The position numbers and the translations under genes were made by a program. The notes under the pieces were generated by a model. The model did not search any database. It saw nothing but the letters and a program-made list of their open reading frames with translations, and was not told the DNA's origin. A stretch of 64,000 bases of DNA from Chelatococcus sp. YT9 (GTDB lineage Bacteria > Pseudomonadota > Alphaproteobacteria > Rhizobiales > Beijerinckiaceae): positions 1-64,000 of the forward strand of contig NZ_JAHBRW010000001.1 in the NCBI RefSeq assembly GCF_018398315.1. The letters run 5' to 3'. Every line of letters begins with the position of its first letter. Positions within the stretch are counted from its first letter, which is position 1. Of this stretch, positions 16,495-25,158 are shown piece by piece.

Positions 16495-18115
16495 GCGTCG
16501 AACCCTTTCGCGCCGAGTCCCTTTCCCCCGCATGTCCCCTGTCGCGGGCATGCTCCTTGTCGCCGGCACGCTCCCCTGCGCCGGCCATCGCAAGGCCGAT
16601 CGCCTCGCGCGTCAGTTGCGAAGTGGGTTCCGGCACGGTGAGCTCGCCGGCATGGATGACGGCAATGCGGTCGGCGATCTCGAAAAGCTCGTCGAGGTCC
16701 TGGCTGATGACAATGACCGCCGAGCCCTTGGCCGCTAGGTCGATCAGTGCCTGGCGCAGGGTCGTCGCGGCGCCGGCGTCGACCCCCCAGGTGGGCTGGT
16801 TGACCACGAGGACGGCCGGGTCCCGCAAGATCTCGCGGCCCATGACGAACTTCTGAAGATTGCCACCCGAGAGGGTCTCGGCACGCGGGTCGACACCCTC
16901 CTTGCGGACGTCGAAGGCCTTGATGATGCGAGCGGCCCATCGGCGTGCGAGGCCGACATGGATAACCCCGCCGGTCACGAAGCCGTCCGCGCCATGCAGC
17001 GACAAGAGGGTATTTTCGCCCAGCCGGTGCGACGGCACGGAACCATGGCCGAGGCGCTCCTCGGGCACGAAGGCTCCGCCCCGGTCACGCCGGGCGGTGA
17101 TGCCGCGGTGCCCGACCGCCTCACCATCGAGGAGAATGGCGCGGTCGTCGCAAAGACGCTCGCCCGAGAGCGCGGCGAAGAGTTCGCTCTGGCCATTGCC
17201 GGCCACGCCGGCGATACCGACGATCTCGCCTCCCCGCACGCTGAGCGCAATGTCTCGAAGATCGATGCCGTGCGGCTCCTCGGAAGGAAGCGACAAGCCC
17301 GTCACGACCAGGCGTTCAATGCTCATATCATGGGCAGGGGCCGGCTTCACGTCCCCGATTTCGGCGCCGACCATCAACCCGGCGAGATGCCGCGCCGAGA
17401 CAGAGGATGGATCGAGCGTCGCCACGACCCGCCCGGCGCGCAGCACAGTCGCGCGGTGGCACAGCCGCCGCACCTCTTCCAGCCTATGAGAGATGTAGAG
17501 GATGGCGCAACCACGCGCGGCCAGCCGGTGCAACGTGCCGAAAAGGTCCTCCGCCTCCTGCGGCGTGAGAACCGAGGTGGGCTCATCGAGGATGAGCAGC
17601 TGCGGGTCCTGCAACAGACACCGCACGATCTCGATGCGCTGTCGCTCTCCTGCTGACAGGGTCCACACGGGCCGGTCGAGATCGAGCGCGAGATCGAATG
17701 TATCCCCGAGCTCGCCGATCCGGCGGGCGATGGTGTCGAGCGAGAGCTCAGGCGACAGCGCCACCGCGACATTCTCGATGACGCTGAGATTATCGAAGAG
17801 CGAAAAGTGTTGGAACACCATGCCAATGCCGAGCGCCCGCGCCGCCATTGGTCCATCGAGCGCAACAACTTCGCCCTTCCAGCGGATCTCGCCGTGCGTC
17901 GGTTCAATCAGTCCATAGAGGATTTTGACGAGCGTGGATTTCCCCGCGCCATTCTCGCCGAGCAGCGCATGAATCTCACCCGACCCGATGGTGAGATCCA
18001 CCGCATCATTGGCAAGGAGTTCCCCGAAGCGCTTCGTGATGCGCTCCAATGAAACGAGCGAAGACGACGAGGATTGCGGGAGGCCGTCGGTAAGCGACGG
18101 CGCGTCCTCCATCAC
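16484..18115 (-). CDS. Double-domain ABC transporter ATP-binding protein (nucleoside importer)
   Basis: A 543-residue protein with two ATPase domains. The N-terminal one has Walker A GENGAGKST, signature LSAGERQR and Walker B LLILDEPTSVLTP. The C-terminal one has a degenerate Walker A (GVAGNGQSELFAALSGE), signature LSGGNLQKF and VLVVNQPTWGVDAG, where Asn-Gln replaces the usual Asp-Glu. This asymmetric arrangement is normal for sugar/nucleoside (CUT2-like, BMP) importers. The last 30 residues (GDKEHARDRGHAGERDSARK and on) are an odd charged, His-rich tail past the usual end, overlapping the permease start. It follows the oxidoreductase gene with a 4-bp overlap. Confidence 0.94.
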   Translation of the reverse strand: MMEDAPSLTDGLPQSSSSSLVSLERITKRFGELLANDAVDLTIGSGEIHALLGENGAGKSTLVKILYGLIEPTHGEIRWKGEVVALDGPMAARALGIGMVFQHFSLFDNLSVIENVAVALSPELSLDTIARRIGELGDTFDLALDLDRPVWTLSAGERQRIEIVRCLLQDPQLLILDEPTSVLTPQEAEDLFGTLHRLAARGCAILYISHRLEEVRRLCHRATVLRAGRVVATLDPSSVSARHLAGLMVGAEIGDVKPAPAHDMSIERLVVTGLSLPSEEPHGIDLRDIALSVRGGEIVGIAGVAGNGQSELFAALSGERLCDDRAILLDGEAVGHRGITARRDRGGAFVPEERLGHGSVPSHRLGENTLLSLHGADGFVTGGVIHVGLARRWAARIIKAFDVRKEGVDPRAETLSGGNLQKFVMGREILRDPAVLVVNQPTWGVDAGAATTLRQALIDLAAKGSAVIVISQDLDELFEIADRIAVIHAGELTVPEPTSQLTREAIGLAMAGAGERAGDKEHARDRGHAGERDSARKGSTHAH

Positions 18116-19080
18116 GGCAGCAAAACCGTCGCGCCAGTGGTCGTCCGGCTCTCCAGAGCCCGGTGCGCGGCTTCCGCGTCGGCCAGCGCGTAACGCTTCT
18201 CTATCCGCACCTGGACCGCACCATTTTGCACCACATGGAACAGGTCTGCCGCCATGTCGACGAGATCAACACGCCGGGCGATGTAGGCGTTCAAAGACGG
18301 ACGCGTCGCGAACAATGATCCCTTCTGCGCCAGGATATTGATGTTGAACGCATCGATCTGCCCAGAAGAAGACCCGAAGCTGACGAACATTCCGAGTGGC
18401 GCGAGACAATCGAGCGAGGCCGGGAATGTCGCCTTGCCGACACCATCATAGACGACCGCGCAGCCTTGGCCGTTGGTGATTTCCTTGACCCGTTTCGCGA
18501 AGTCCTCTTCGCGATAGAGAATGACGTGGTCGCAGCCATGGGCTTTGGCGATCTCGGCCTTGTCCGGCGATCCGACAGTGCCGATGACGGTTGCACCAAG
18601 GTGCTTCGCCCACTGTGTCGCAATGAGGCCGACGCCACCCGCCGCCGCATGGAACAGGATGGTCTGCCCCTCTTCCACCTTGAAGGTTCGCCGCAGCAGA
18701 TATTGCGCGGTCAGGCCCTTCAGCATGATGGCTGCGGCCGTCTCGAAATCGATGGCTCCCGGCAGCCTCACGAGAAGCGATGCGGGAACGAGCCGCTCCT
18801 CGGAATAGGCTCCGATGGCGCCCGCATAAGCCACGCGATCGCCCGGAACGAACTCGTCGACCCCCTCGCCCACGGCAACGACTTCGCCAGCTCCCTCGGA
18901 GCCGGGAATGAAGGGTGTCTGGAGAGGATAGAGTCCGCTGCGGTGATAAACGTCGAGGAAGTTAAGGCCTATGGCCAGTTGGCGAATCCGCACCTCACCC
19001 GGGCCGGGCTGCCCGACCTCGACATCCTCAAAACGCAGGGTCTCGGGCCCGCCCTGGGCGTGAACGCGTATGGCCTTCAT
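18112..19080 (-). CDS. qor: Zinc-independent NADPH:quinone oxidoreductase
   Basis: A 322-residue cytosolic medium-chain reductase that passes electrons from NADPH to quinones. It starts MKAIRVHAQGGPETLRFEDV and has IGLNFLDVYHRSGLYP, FIPGSEGAGEVVAVGEGV and the cofactor loop HAAAGGVGLIATQWAKHLGA, all typical of QorA; zinc ligands are absent. The ATG at 19080 has AAGGAG 6 bp before it. Its stop overlaps the start of the ABC ATPase gene by 4 bp, so the enzyme is translated together with the nucleoside importer. That partnership is not an obvious one, so either it is chance operon sharing or the enzyme acts on an imported aromatic or purine-like substrate. Confidence 0.92.
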   Translation of the reverse strand: MKAIRVHAQGGPETLRFEDVEVGQPGPGEVRIRQLAIGLNFLDVYHRSGLYPLQTPFIPGSEGAGEVVAVGEGVDEFVPGDRVAYAGAIGAYSEERLVPASLLVRLPGAIDFETAAAIMLKGLTAQYLLRRTFKVEEGQTILFHAAAGGVGLIATQWAKHLGATVIGTVGSPDKAEIAKAHGCDHVILYREEDFAKRVKEITNGQGCAVVYDGVGKATFPASLDCLAPLGMFVSFGSSSGQIDAFNINILAQKGSLFATRPSLNAYIARRVDLVDMAADLFHVVQNGAVQVRIEKRYALADAEAAHRALESRTTTGATVLLP

Positions 19081-19190
19081 GATCAACTCCTTATGGCGCG
19101 CGCATGTTAGCTATGCAAGTGGCGCCGGAGCAACGATTTCGCAAATTGCATATATTACAGAATCATGATGTAATTTGCTGCAGACACGCC

Positions 19191-20909
19191 ATGAACTCGC
19201 ACCCGTCACCGGCCAATCCGCCATCCAGCCTGTTCACGCCGAAGCTCGTCACCGTGTGGCGCGAGAGCTATACGCTCGCGCAGCTCCGCGCCGACGCGGT
19301 GGCCGGGCTCACGGTGGCTGTCGTCGCCCTGCCCCTGTCCATGGCGATCGCGATCGCAAGCGGCGCCTCGCCGGATCGCGGCCTAGTGACCGCGATCATC
19401 GGCGGTTTCATCATCTCGGCCTTTGGTGGCAGTCGGTTTCAAATCGGCGGCCCGGCCGGCGCCTTCATCGTGCTCGTCGCCGCGACCATCACGCGCCACG
19501 GCTACGACGGCTTCCTGCTCGCCACCATCATGGCCGGCGTCATACTGATGCTCGTCGGAGCCTTGCGGCTCGGCACCTACATCAAGTTTATCCCGCATCC
19601 GGTGACCGTGGGCTTTACCAGCGGTATCGCCATCATCATTTTCGCGAGCCAGATCCGCGACTTGCTCGGCCTGACGCTTCCAGGCGCCGAGCCGGCGGCG
19701 CTCATCCCCAAGCTCGAGGCCCTGGGGGAGAGCATTGGCACGATCAACCCCGCGGCGGCCGCCCTTTCCCTCGGCGCGATCGCCCTCATCATAGGGCTTC
19801 GACGGCTGCGCCCGGGCTGGCCGGGCTTTCTGATCGCCGTGGTTCTGGCCTCAGCAGCCACCTCGCTGCTAGGCCTTCCGGTCGAGACAATCGGCACGCG
19901 TTTCGGTGCCATCCCGGATGGCCTGCCGGCCCCGCGCCTGCCCGACATCACCCTTGATACCGTCGTCGCGGTGATGCCGGACGCCTTCGCCATGGCGCTG
20001 CTCGGCGGCATCGAGTCGCTGCTATCAGCCGTCGTCGCTGATACCATGACCGGGCGCCGGCACCGCTCCAATTGCGAACTGGTGGCCCAAGGTGCCGCCA
20101 ATGTCGTCACCGCGCTGTTCGGCGGATTGATCGCCACGGGGACGATCGCTCGCACAGCCACGAATATCCGGGCAGGCGCGACGAGCCCGGTGTCGGGCAT
20201 GCTGCATTCGGTATTTCTGTTCCTGTTTCTCCTCTTCGCCGCATCGTTGATCACCTATGTGCCCCTCGCCGCGCTTGCCGCGGTGCTTGCGGTGGTCTGC
20301 TGGAACATGGCCGAGCGCCATGTCTTCGTGCAGATCCTCCGGCAATCGCGCGGCGAGGCGCTGGTGCTGCTCGCGACCTTTCTGGTGACGATCCTCCATG
20401 ATCTCGCCATGGGCATCGCGGTCGGCGTCGTCATGGGCAGCTTCCTGTTCATGCACAGGATGGCCGACCTCGTCTCTGTGTCCACCGGCGGCGCCGGCCT
20501 TGCCGCCGGCAGCGCCGATGTACCCGACAGCGAAGTGGAGGCTCCTCTCTATGGCGCGTCCGGTGACGGCGATATCCAGGTCTACCAGATCTCCGGTCCG
20601 CTGTTCTTCGGCGCGGCCTCGACCATCGGGTCGGTTCTGGAGCGGATGGGCGTCTTTCCCAAGGCGGTCGTGCTCGATCTGTCGCCGGTCCCGCTCGCCG
20701 ATTCCACCGCAGCGCTCTCCCTCAAACTTGCCGTCGACACCCTGAGAAGCAACGGCGCCGTGGTCGTCATCGGCGGCGCAAAACCCGAGGTGCGCCACAT
20801 CCTGAAACAGGAAGGGCTAAAGCCCCCGGTTGTCTCCTATGCGCCCGATGTCGAGAGTGCCCGCGCCATTGCCGTCCGGACGATCGGAACACGGACTTCC
20901 GCAAACTGA
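19191..20909 (+). CDS. SulP family anion transporter with STAS domain
   Basis: A 572-residue inner-membrane transporter. It opens with a cytoplasmic segment and the family hallmark DAVAGLTVAVVALPLSMAIA, followed by GGSRFQIGGPAGAFIVLVAA and about ten to twelve helices. The C-terminal STAS domain (about 455-560) is intact: DIQVYQISGPLFFGAA, KAVVLDLSPVPLADSTAALS and VVVIGGAKPEVRHIL. Members carry sulfate, bicarbonate or dicarboxylates with proton or sodium; the substrate here is not clear. The frame is open upstream to 19104; I chose the ATG at 19191 because similarity starts soon after, but there is no strong ribosome site. Divergent from qor. Confidence 0.9.
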   Translation: MNSHPSPANPPSSLFTPKLVTVWRESYTLAQLRADAVAGLTVAVVALPLSMAIAIASGASPDRGLVTAIIGGFIISAFGGSRFQIGGPAGAFIVLVAATITRHGYDGFLLATIMAGVILMLVGALRLGTYIKFIPHPVTVGFTSGIAIIIFASQIRDLLGLTLPGAEPAALIPKLEALGESIGTINPAAAALSLGAIALIIGLRRLRPGWPGFLIAVVLASAATSLLGLPVETIGTRFGAIPDGLPAPRLPDITLDTVVAVMPDAFAMALLGGIESLLSAVVADTMTGRRHRSNCELVAQGAANVVTALFGGLIATGTIARTATNIRAGATSPVSGMLHSVFLFLFLLFAASLITYVPLAALAAVLAVVCWNMAERHVFVQILRQSRGEALVLLATFLVTILHDLAMGIAVGVVMGSFLFMHRMADLVSVSTGGAGLAAGSADVPDSEVEAPLYGASGDGDIQVYQISGPLFFGAASTIGSVLERMGVFPKAVVLDLSPVPLADSTAALSLKLAVDTLRSNGAVVVIGGAKPEVRHILKQEGLKPPVVSYAPDVESARAIAVRTIGTRTSAN

Positions 20910-20924
20910 GCCGGCGGCTCCTCC

Positions 20925-21656
20925 TCAGCGCTGGGCGACGCGACGCCTGCGGCGGTTGCGCCCAGCCCAGATATTGATGGCTTCGACAGCCGCGGCGAAA
21001 GCCATCGCCGAATAGATGTAGCCGCGCGGCACGTGCAGCCCGCCTCCATCGGCGACGAGGGATACCCCGATGAGCATCAGGAAGCTCAGCGCCAGCATCT
21101 TGGTTGTCGGATGACGTGATATGAATCCGCTGACGGCGCCCGCGGCCACATACATCACGGCCATAGCAATGACCACCGCCGTTACCATGATCGAGATGTC
21201 CTGCGCCATGCCGATCGCCGTCACGATCGAGTCGACGGAGAAAACGAGATCGATCACAGCGATCTGCAGGATGGCCAAACCCATTCCGCCAGGCACGGCC
21301 GCGTCATGGTCATTCTCGTCTCCCTCGATCTCGGCATGGATCTCGTGAGTAGCCTTGGCTATGAGAAAGAGCCCACCGGCGAGAAGAATGATATCCCGCC
21401 AGGACACGCCGTGACCGAGGACGGTGAACACAGGCTGCGTCAGCGTCAGGATAAGGGTGAGCGTGAAGAGGAGCAGCACACGAAAGACGAGCGCCAGCAG
21501 GAGGCCGATCCGTCGCGCGCGCTCCGCCTGCGCCGCCGGGAGACGAGAGACCAGCACCGAGATGAAGACGACATTGTCGATGCCGAGCACGATCTCCATC
21601 GCGCTGAGGGTGACAAGAGCCGCCCAGCCACTCGGGTCAGCCATCCATGCAAACAT
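20925..21656 (-). CDS. TerC family integral membrane protein
   Basis: A 243-residue protein with about seven membrane helices. The two TerC signatures with acidic residues inside membrane segments are present: SAMEIVLGIDNVVFISVLVS near the N-terminus and VIDLVFSVDSIVTAIGMAQD in the middle. The cytoplasmic loop HAEIEGDENDHDAAV is acidic and may bind metal. TerC/Alx proteins are linked to manganese export and protection during metalation of secreted proteins. GGAG about 8 bp upstream supports the ATG at 21656 (MFAWMADPS) over a longer start. It converges on the SulP gene with a 15-bp gap and is otherwise alone. Confidence 0.92.
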   Translation of the reverse strand: MFAWMADPSGWAALVTLSAMEIVLGIDNVVFISVLVSRLPAAQAERARRIGLLLALVFRVLLLFTLTLILTLTQPVFTVLGHGVSWRDIILLAGGLFLIAKATHEIHAEIEGDENDHDAAVPGGMGLAILQIAVIDLVFSVDSIVTAIGMAQDISIMVTAVVIAMAVMYVAAGAVSGFISRHPTTKMLALSFLMLIGVSLVADGGGLHVPRGYIYSAMAFAAAVEAINIWAGRNRRRRRVAQR

Positions 21657-21941
21657 GCGCGGCGCTCCATTATTGCGGAGATAACACGATGACTTCGAAA
21701 CAATTCCCAAGCCAAGTCATCGTGGTCCACTTTTTGAAAACTCCAAAGAACAAATCACCGCCTCGATGCGTATCTTCTCCACCTGCTCTCTGTAGCAGCG
21801 AAAAATCCCTGTCGTATTGCCGTCCGGAGGCTGTATCATGCTGTGCGACGAAGTTTGGACTGGCGCATGATCGGCGCTGACGCTAGCACCGCAGCGCCTG
21901 ATGAGGCACCCTGCCTCTGTGATGTGGTTGGATCGACCGAG

Positions 21942-23282
21942 ATGAAGACAGACCGGGTCAACAGCGACTTGGCCAGAAGCGTCACAAGCGACTTGGCGAG
22001 CGACTTGGCGAGCGATTTGGCTGAAACACGAGAGCCCGGGCATTTCGATATCGTCGTCGTCGGCACAGGACCCATTGGACTCGCCGCCGGGTTGGCCTTT
22101 GTCCGTGAGGGACTATCGGTCGCGGTCATCGGCCCCACGCAGGCTCCGCCCGCTCCCGGCCGCACGACCGCCCTTCTGGATGGATCGGTGCGCTTCCTCA
22201 CGGCGATCGGCGCCTGGGACGAGGATGCGCTCGGACAGTCGCCGCTCACGGAACTCGGCATCATTGACGACACGGGAAGCCTGTTTCGGATCCCGCCCGT
22301 CATATTCCGCGCCGGCGAACTCGACCTGCCCGCCTTCGGCTATAACGTCGAGAATAAGGATCTTGTGGCTTTCTTGATGGACAAGGCGTCGCGCGCTCCG
22401 GGCCTCACCATCATCGCCCGCCTCGCGACGGGGTTCCACGCGGCCGATGACGAAGCCAGCGCTACCGTTGAGCTCGATGATGGATCTTCGGTGCGCGCCA
22501 GACTCGTCGTTGCTGCTGACGGCCGCCATTCCCGGATGCGCGCGGAGGCTGGGATCACCTGCCGTGAACGCGCTTATCCGCAGTTCGCGATTACGGCCAT
22601 CCTGAGCCACGACCGGCCGCATCGCGACCGGTCTACCGAATTCCACACCCGCCAGGGACCATTTACGCTCGTCCCCCTGCCTGGCAACCGCTCAAGCCTT
22701 GTCTGGGTCTGCGCGGAGAGGGAGGCGGAGGCCCTCAAAGCCCTCGACGCCGCAGCCTTCGGTCGCGCGGTCGAACGGCAAGCGCAATCGATGCTTGGCG
22801 CGATGCGGCCGGAAGGCGAGCGTGGGATGTTCCCGCTGACGACACTGACGGCTGATCGCCTGTTTTCGCAACGGCTCGCGCTCATCGGTGAGACGGCCCA
22901 TGTCCTCCCGCCCATCGGCGCCCAAGGCCTCAACCTGGGGCTAAGGGACATAGCGGCATTGCAGGATGCCGTCGTGGAGGCGAGCGGGAAAGGCGAGGAT
23001 ATCGGCGCGACAGCCACTCTTGGCCGTTACGCTCGCCGCCGGAAAGCCGATATAGCTTTGCGGACTGGTGCGATCGATCTGATGAACCGCTCCCTCATGA
23101 CCGATCTGCTGCCTGTTGATGGCCTCCGTGGCGCGGCCCTTCTTGCCCTCGCCAGCGTCACGCCTATCCGGCGGCTTGCGATGCGAGAAGGATTGCGGCC
23201 ATCGCTCCTGCCATCGCGCTTGGCGGAACTCGCATCGAGGTCGAGCTTGTGGGCTGCCCAAAAGTCAAATCATCGATACTGA
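21942..23282 (+). CDS. UbiH/COQ6-type FAD-dependent hydroxylase
   Basis: A 446-residue flavoprotein monooxygenase, probably in ubiquinone ring hydroxylation. The FAD loop is VVVGTGPIGLAAGLAFVREG, the DG motif is VVAADGRHSRMRAEAGI, and the second FAD motif is LIGETAHVLPPIGAQGLNLG, with Glu-Thr in place of the more usual Asp-Ala or Asn-Ala, followed by LRDIAALQDAV. Before the FAD domain lies a variable leader that includes three tandem copies of SDLA. The start is uncertain: I chose the ATG at 21942, but an ATG at 21843 would add 33 residues. Family is sure; the exact ring position attacked (UbiH, UbiF or UbiL role) is not. Confidence 0.88.
   Translation: MKTDRVNSDLARSVTSDLASDLASDLAETREPGHFDIVVVGTGPIGLAAGLAFVREGLSVAVIGPTQAPPAPGRTTALLDGSVRFLTAIGAWDEDALGQSPLTELGIIDDTGSLFRIPPVIFRAGELDLPAFGYNVENKDLVAFLMDKASRAPGLTIIARLATGFHAADDEASATVELDDGSSVRARLVVAADGRHSRMRAEAGITCRERAYPQFAITAILSHDRPHRDRSTEFHTRQGPFTLVPLPGNRSSLVWVCAEREAEALKALDAAAFGRAVERQAQSMLGAMRPEGERGMFPLTTLTADRLFSQRLALIGETAHVLPPIGAQGLNLGLRDIAALQDAVVEASGKGEDIGATATLGRYARRRKADIALRTGAIDLMNRSLMTDLLPVDGLRGAALLALASVTPIRRLAMREGLRPSLLPSRLAELASRSSLWAAQKSNHRY
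21987..22022 (+). repeat. 12-bp tandem repeat, three copies, in the 5' end of the UbiH-like gene
   Basis: AGCGACTTGGCG occurs at 21987 and 21999, and with two changes at 22011; a further diverged copy starts at 21963. The unit is a multiple of three, so copy changes alter only the number of SDLA residues and keep the frame. Confidence 0.9.
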
Positions 23283-23485
23283 TGTGCACCGCTGATTGAA
23301 AGGAAACGGCACCTCGCGCAAAACACAACCATGGCTGTGGATCAGGTGGACCACACCCAGGATTATGAACCATTGAGATCTTGAGCGTCTCAGCTTTGCA
23401 GAAATCCATGCGGAACGCCCCGACGCGTTCCAACGGCAACGCCGCTTTTCAGCGAGGGCTTCAGAATTTCGGAACGACCAGCCTG

Positions 23486-23815
23486 ATGAAACATCACACT
23501 GCAAAATTCTCGATCGGCCAGGTCGTCAAGCACCGTATCTATCCGTTTCGCGGTGTCATTTTCGACGTCGATCCAACGTTCAACAATACCGAAGAGTGGT
23601 GGCAAGCCATTCCCGAGGATCGCCGCCCGTCCAAAGATCAGCCGTTCTACCACCTCTACGCCGAAAATGCCGATTCGGAATATGTGGCCTATGTATCGGA
23701 GCAGAACCTCGTCCCTGATACCTCGGGCGATCCCGTCCGCCACCCGCAGGTCGACGAAACCTTCGAGCGGGACAACGACGGGCTCTACCATATGCGTCGC
23801 AGCCATCGGAACTAG
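23486..23815 (+). CDS. hspQ: Heat shock protein HspQ
   Basis: A 109-residue soluble protein. KFSIGQVVKHRIYPFRGVIF, DVDPTFNNTEEWW, FYHLYAENADSEYVAYVSEQ and the end NDGLYHMRRSHRN are the full HspQ/YccV (hemimethylated-DNA-binding-like) fold. In E. coli HspQ is heat-induced, binds Lon protease as an enhancer and influences DnaA levels. The frame is open upstream to 23381, but the protein family begins at MKHHTAKFS, so I use the ATG at 23486 although its ribosome site is weak. It stands alone between the UbiH-like gene and a convergent IalB-like gene. Confidence 0.92.
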   Translation: MKHHTAKFSIGQVVKHRIYPFRGVIFDVDPTFNNTEEWWQAIPEDRRPSKDQPFYHLYAENADSEYVAYVSEQNLVPDTSGDPVRHPQVDETFERDNDGLYHMRRSHRN

Positions 23816-23895
23816 CACAGGTCTGCCCTTCCAGCGGCTCGGCCGCGCAAAACCGACGAGCCACGTCGAACGGACATGATCGGCGCCTGAAGGTC

Positions 23896-23926
23896 AAAAA
23901 AAGACCGCCCGATTGAGATCGGGCGG
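23896..23926 (-). terminator. Rho-independent terminator of the IalB-like gene
   Basis: Minus-strand stem CCGCCCGAT/ATCGGGCGG (23905-23913 with 23918-23926), TGAG-type 4-nt loop, and a run of seven T on the minus strand (A-run 23896-23902, one C later). It lies 52 bp past the IalB-like stop codon. Confidence 0.88.
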
Positions 23927-23977
23927 CCGTTCCATTCATCGAAGACCGGCGAAAAGGGCGCCGGTCATAGTGTCCAA

Positions 23978-24784
23978 TCAGCGCGCAGGTGCAGGCGCGG
24001 CAGGAGCCGCGGGAGCCGGGGCCGCCGGAGCGGGCGCCATCCCGGGAGCCGGCACGGCACCGGTCGCAGCACCCTGCTGTTCCATGTTCTTGCGCATCTC
24101 TTCAGACCGCTTCTGCAGCTCTTCCTGCAGCTTCCGCTGTTGCTCCTCAAGAACCTTCGGATCGATCGGCGCGCCATCGAACGCCTTCGTGAAGCCAGCT
24201 AGCGGCACCGCGAAGGTGACTTCGTTGCCAACCTGATTCTGCACGCTGACGTTGAGGGTGTTGCCCTTCTTCACCGAATTGATGAAATCGTCCTTGACCT
24301 GCGCCTCGGCGAAACAGCCGTTCGGGAAGCAGATGGCGTAGGCGCCAGGTGTCGGCTGGCCCTGATCCACCGTGAAGCGGATGCCCGGGCGCAGCAGCAG
24401 GCCGAGCGGCATCAGGAAACGGACGATGCGGGTGGGGTCGCCCTTCACGTCGTAGATAGCGAGCGCAAGAACGGGCTGCCCCTGATCCGAGACGAAATCG
24501 CGCGTGGTGTAGCAGATTTCCTTGTTATTAGCCGGGTCCTTGCCACAAACCTTCGTCCAGTCGGTCTGCGAGGGCTCCGGCTTCACCTGGACCAGTGTAG
24601 GGCCGCCCTGCTGCTGCGGCGCTTGCTGCGCCGGCTGCTGCTGTTGCTGCTGCGCCGGGGGGCGCTGAGGCTGGCGGGCCTGAGCAAAAGCCGCGACAGG
24701 GGCAAGCGCGGTGATGCCGGCCAGCAGTGTCGCTGTGACGCTGACCGACAACCGGATCGGCGTCGATTTTCTCACGCGGGGCAT
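23978..24784 (-). CDS. Invasion-associated locus B (IalB) family protein
   Basis: A 268-residue secreted protein. A signal peptide (residues 1-36, ending APVAAFAQA) is followed by a poly-Gln/Pro spacer (PPAQQQQQQPAQQAPQQQ). The IalB domain (about 60-205) has W-x-x-x-C-G (DWTKVCGKDPANNKEICYTT) and paired cysteines in AYAICFPNGCFAEAQVKDDF. A Lys/Glu-rich helix (LEEQQRKLQEELQKRSEEM) then leads to an Ala-Pro tail. The family is named from Bartonella erythrocyte invasion but is general in Hyphomicrobiales and probably acts in the periplasm or envelope. GAGGA 8 bp before the ATG at 24784 fixes the start. The long AP/Q low-complexity ends are notable. Confidence 0.9.
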   Translation of the reverse strand: MPRVRKSTPIRLSVSVTATLLAGITALAPVAAFAQARQPQRPPAQQQQQQPAQQAPQQQGGPTLVQVKPEPSQTDWTKVCGKDPANNKEICYTTRDFVSDQGQPVLALAIYDVKGDPTRIVRFLMPLGLLLRPGIRFTVDQGQPTPGAYAICFPNGCFAEAQVKDDFINSVKKGNTLNVSVQNQVGNEVTFAVPLAGFTKAFDGAPIDPKVLEEQQRKLQEELQKRSEEMRKNMEQQGAATGAVPAPGMAPAPAAPAPAAPAAPAPAR

Positions 24785-25158
24785 CAAATAATCCTCTTTA
24801 GCGTTGACCAAGCTCAAGACGCAAACAGCGGGTCCTGCGCATAACCATCCGCCCGGCTCTGATCCGGTCCGATGAAGCAGCCTGCTGCATCTGCGTCGAA
24901 TGCGGCTATTGAATGACCTCACTGCTGTCTCTTTAGCGAGTTCGCAGTGATGTTTCCAGAGCGTGGTGACCCTGCCCGACAGTGAAAATGCGCAACCCGG
25001 CGCCCGCCGGGGCGCTATTCCCCAACAAGCCGGCCGCCGGCTGCCGTGCTCCCGCGGCAAACATCCGCCATTGTGATCGACAGCGGGTATATCCGGCGAG
25101 TCCGCATACACTAATATGCGGCCGAATCGGAACGCGAGCCCGCGAGCAGCTAGTCAAA
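24785..25158. other. Divergent intergenic region between the IalB-like and YejA-like genes
   Basis: It must carry promoters for both genes. An upstream extension of the YejA-like frame runs through it but lacks a plausible start or signal peptide. No RNA or small gene was recognised. Confidence 0.4.
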
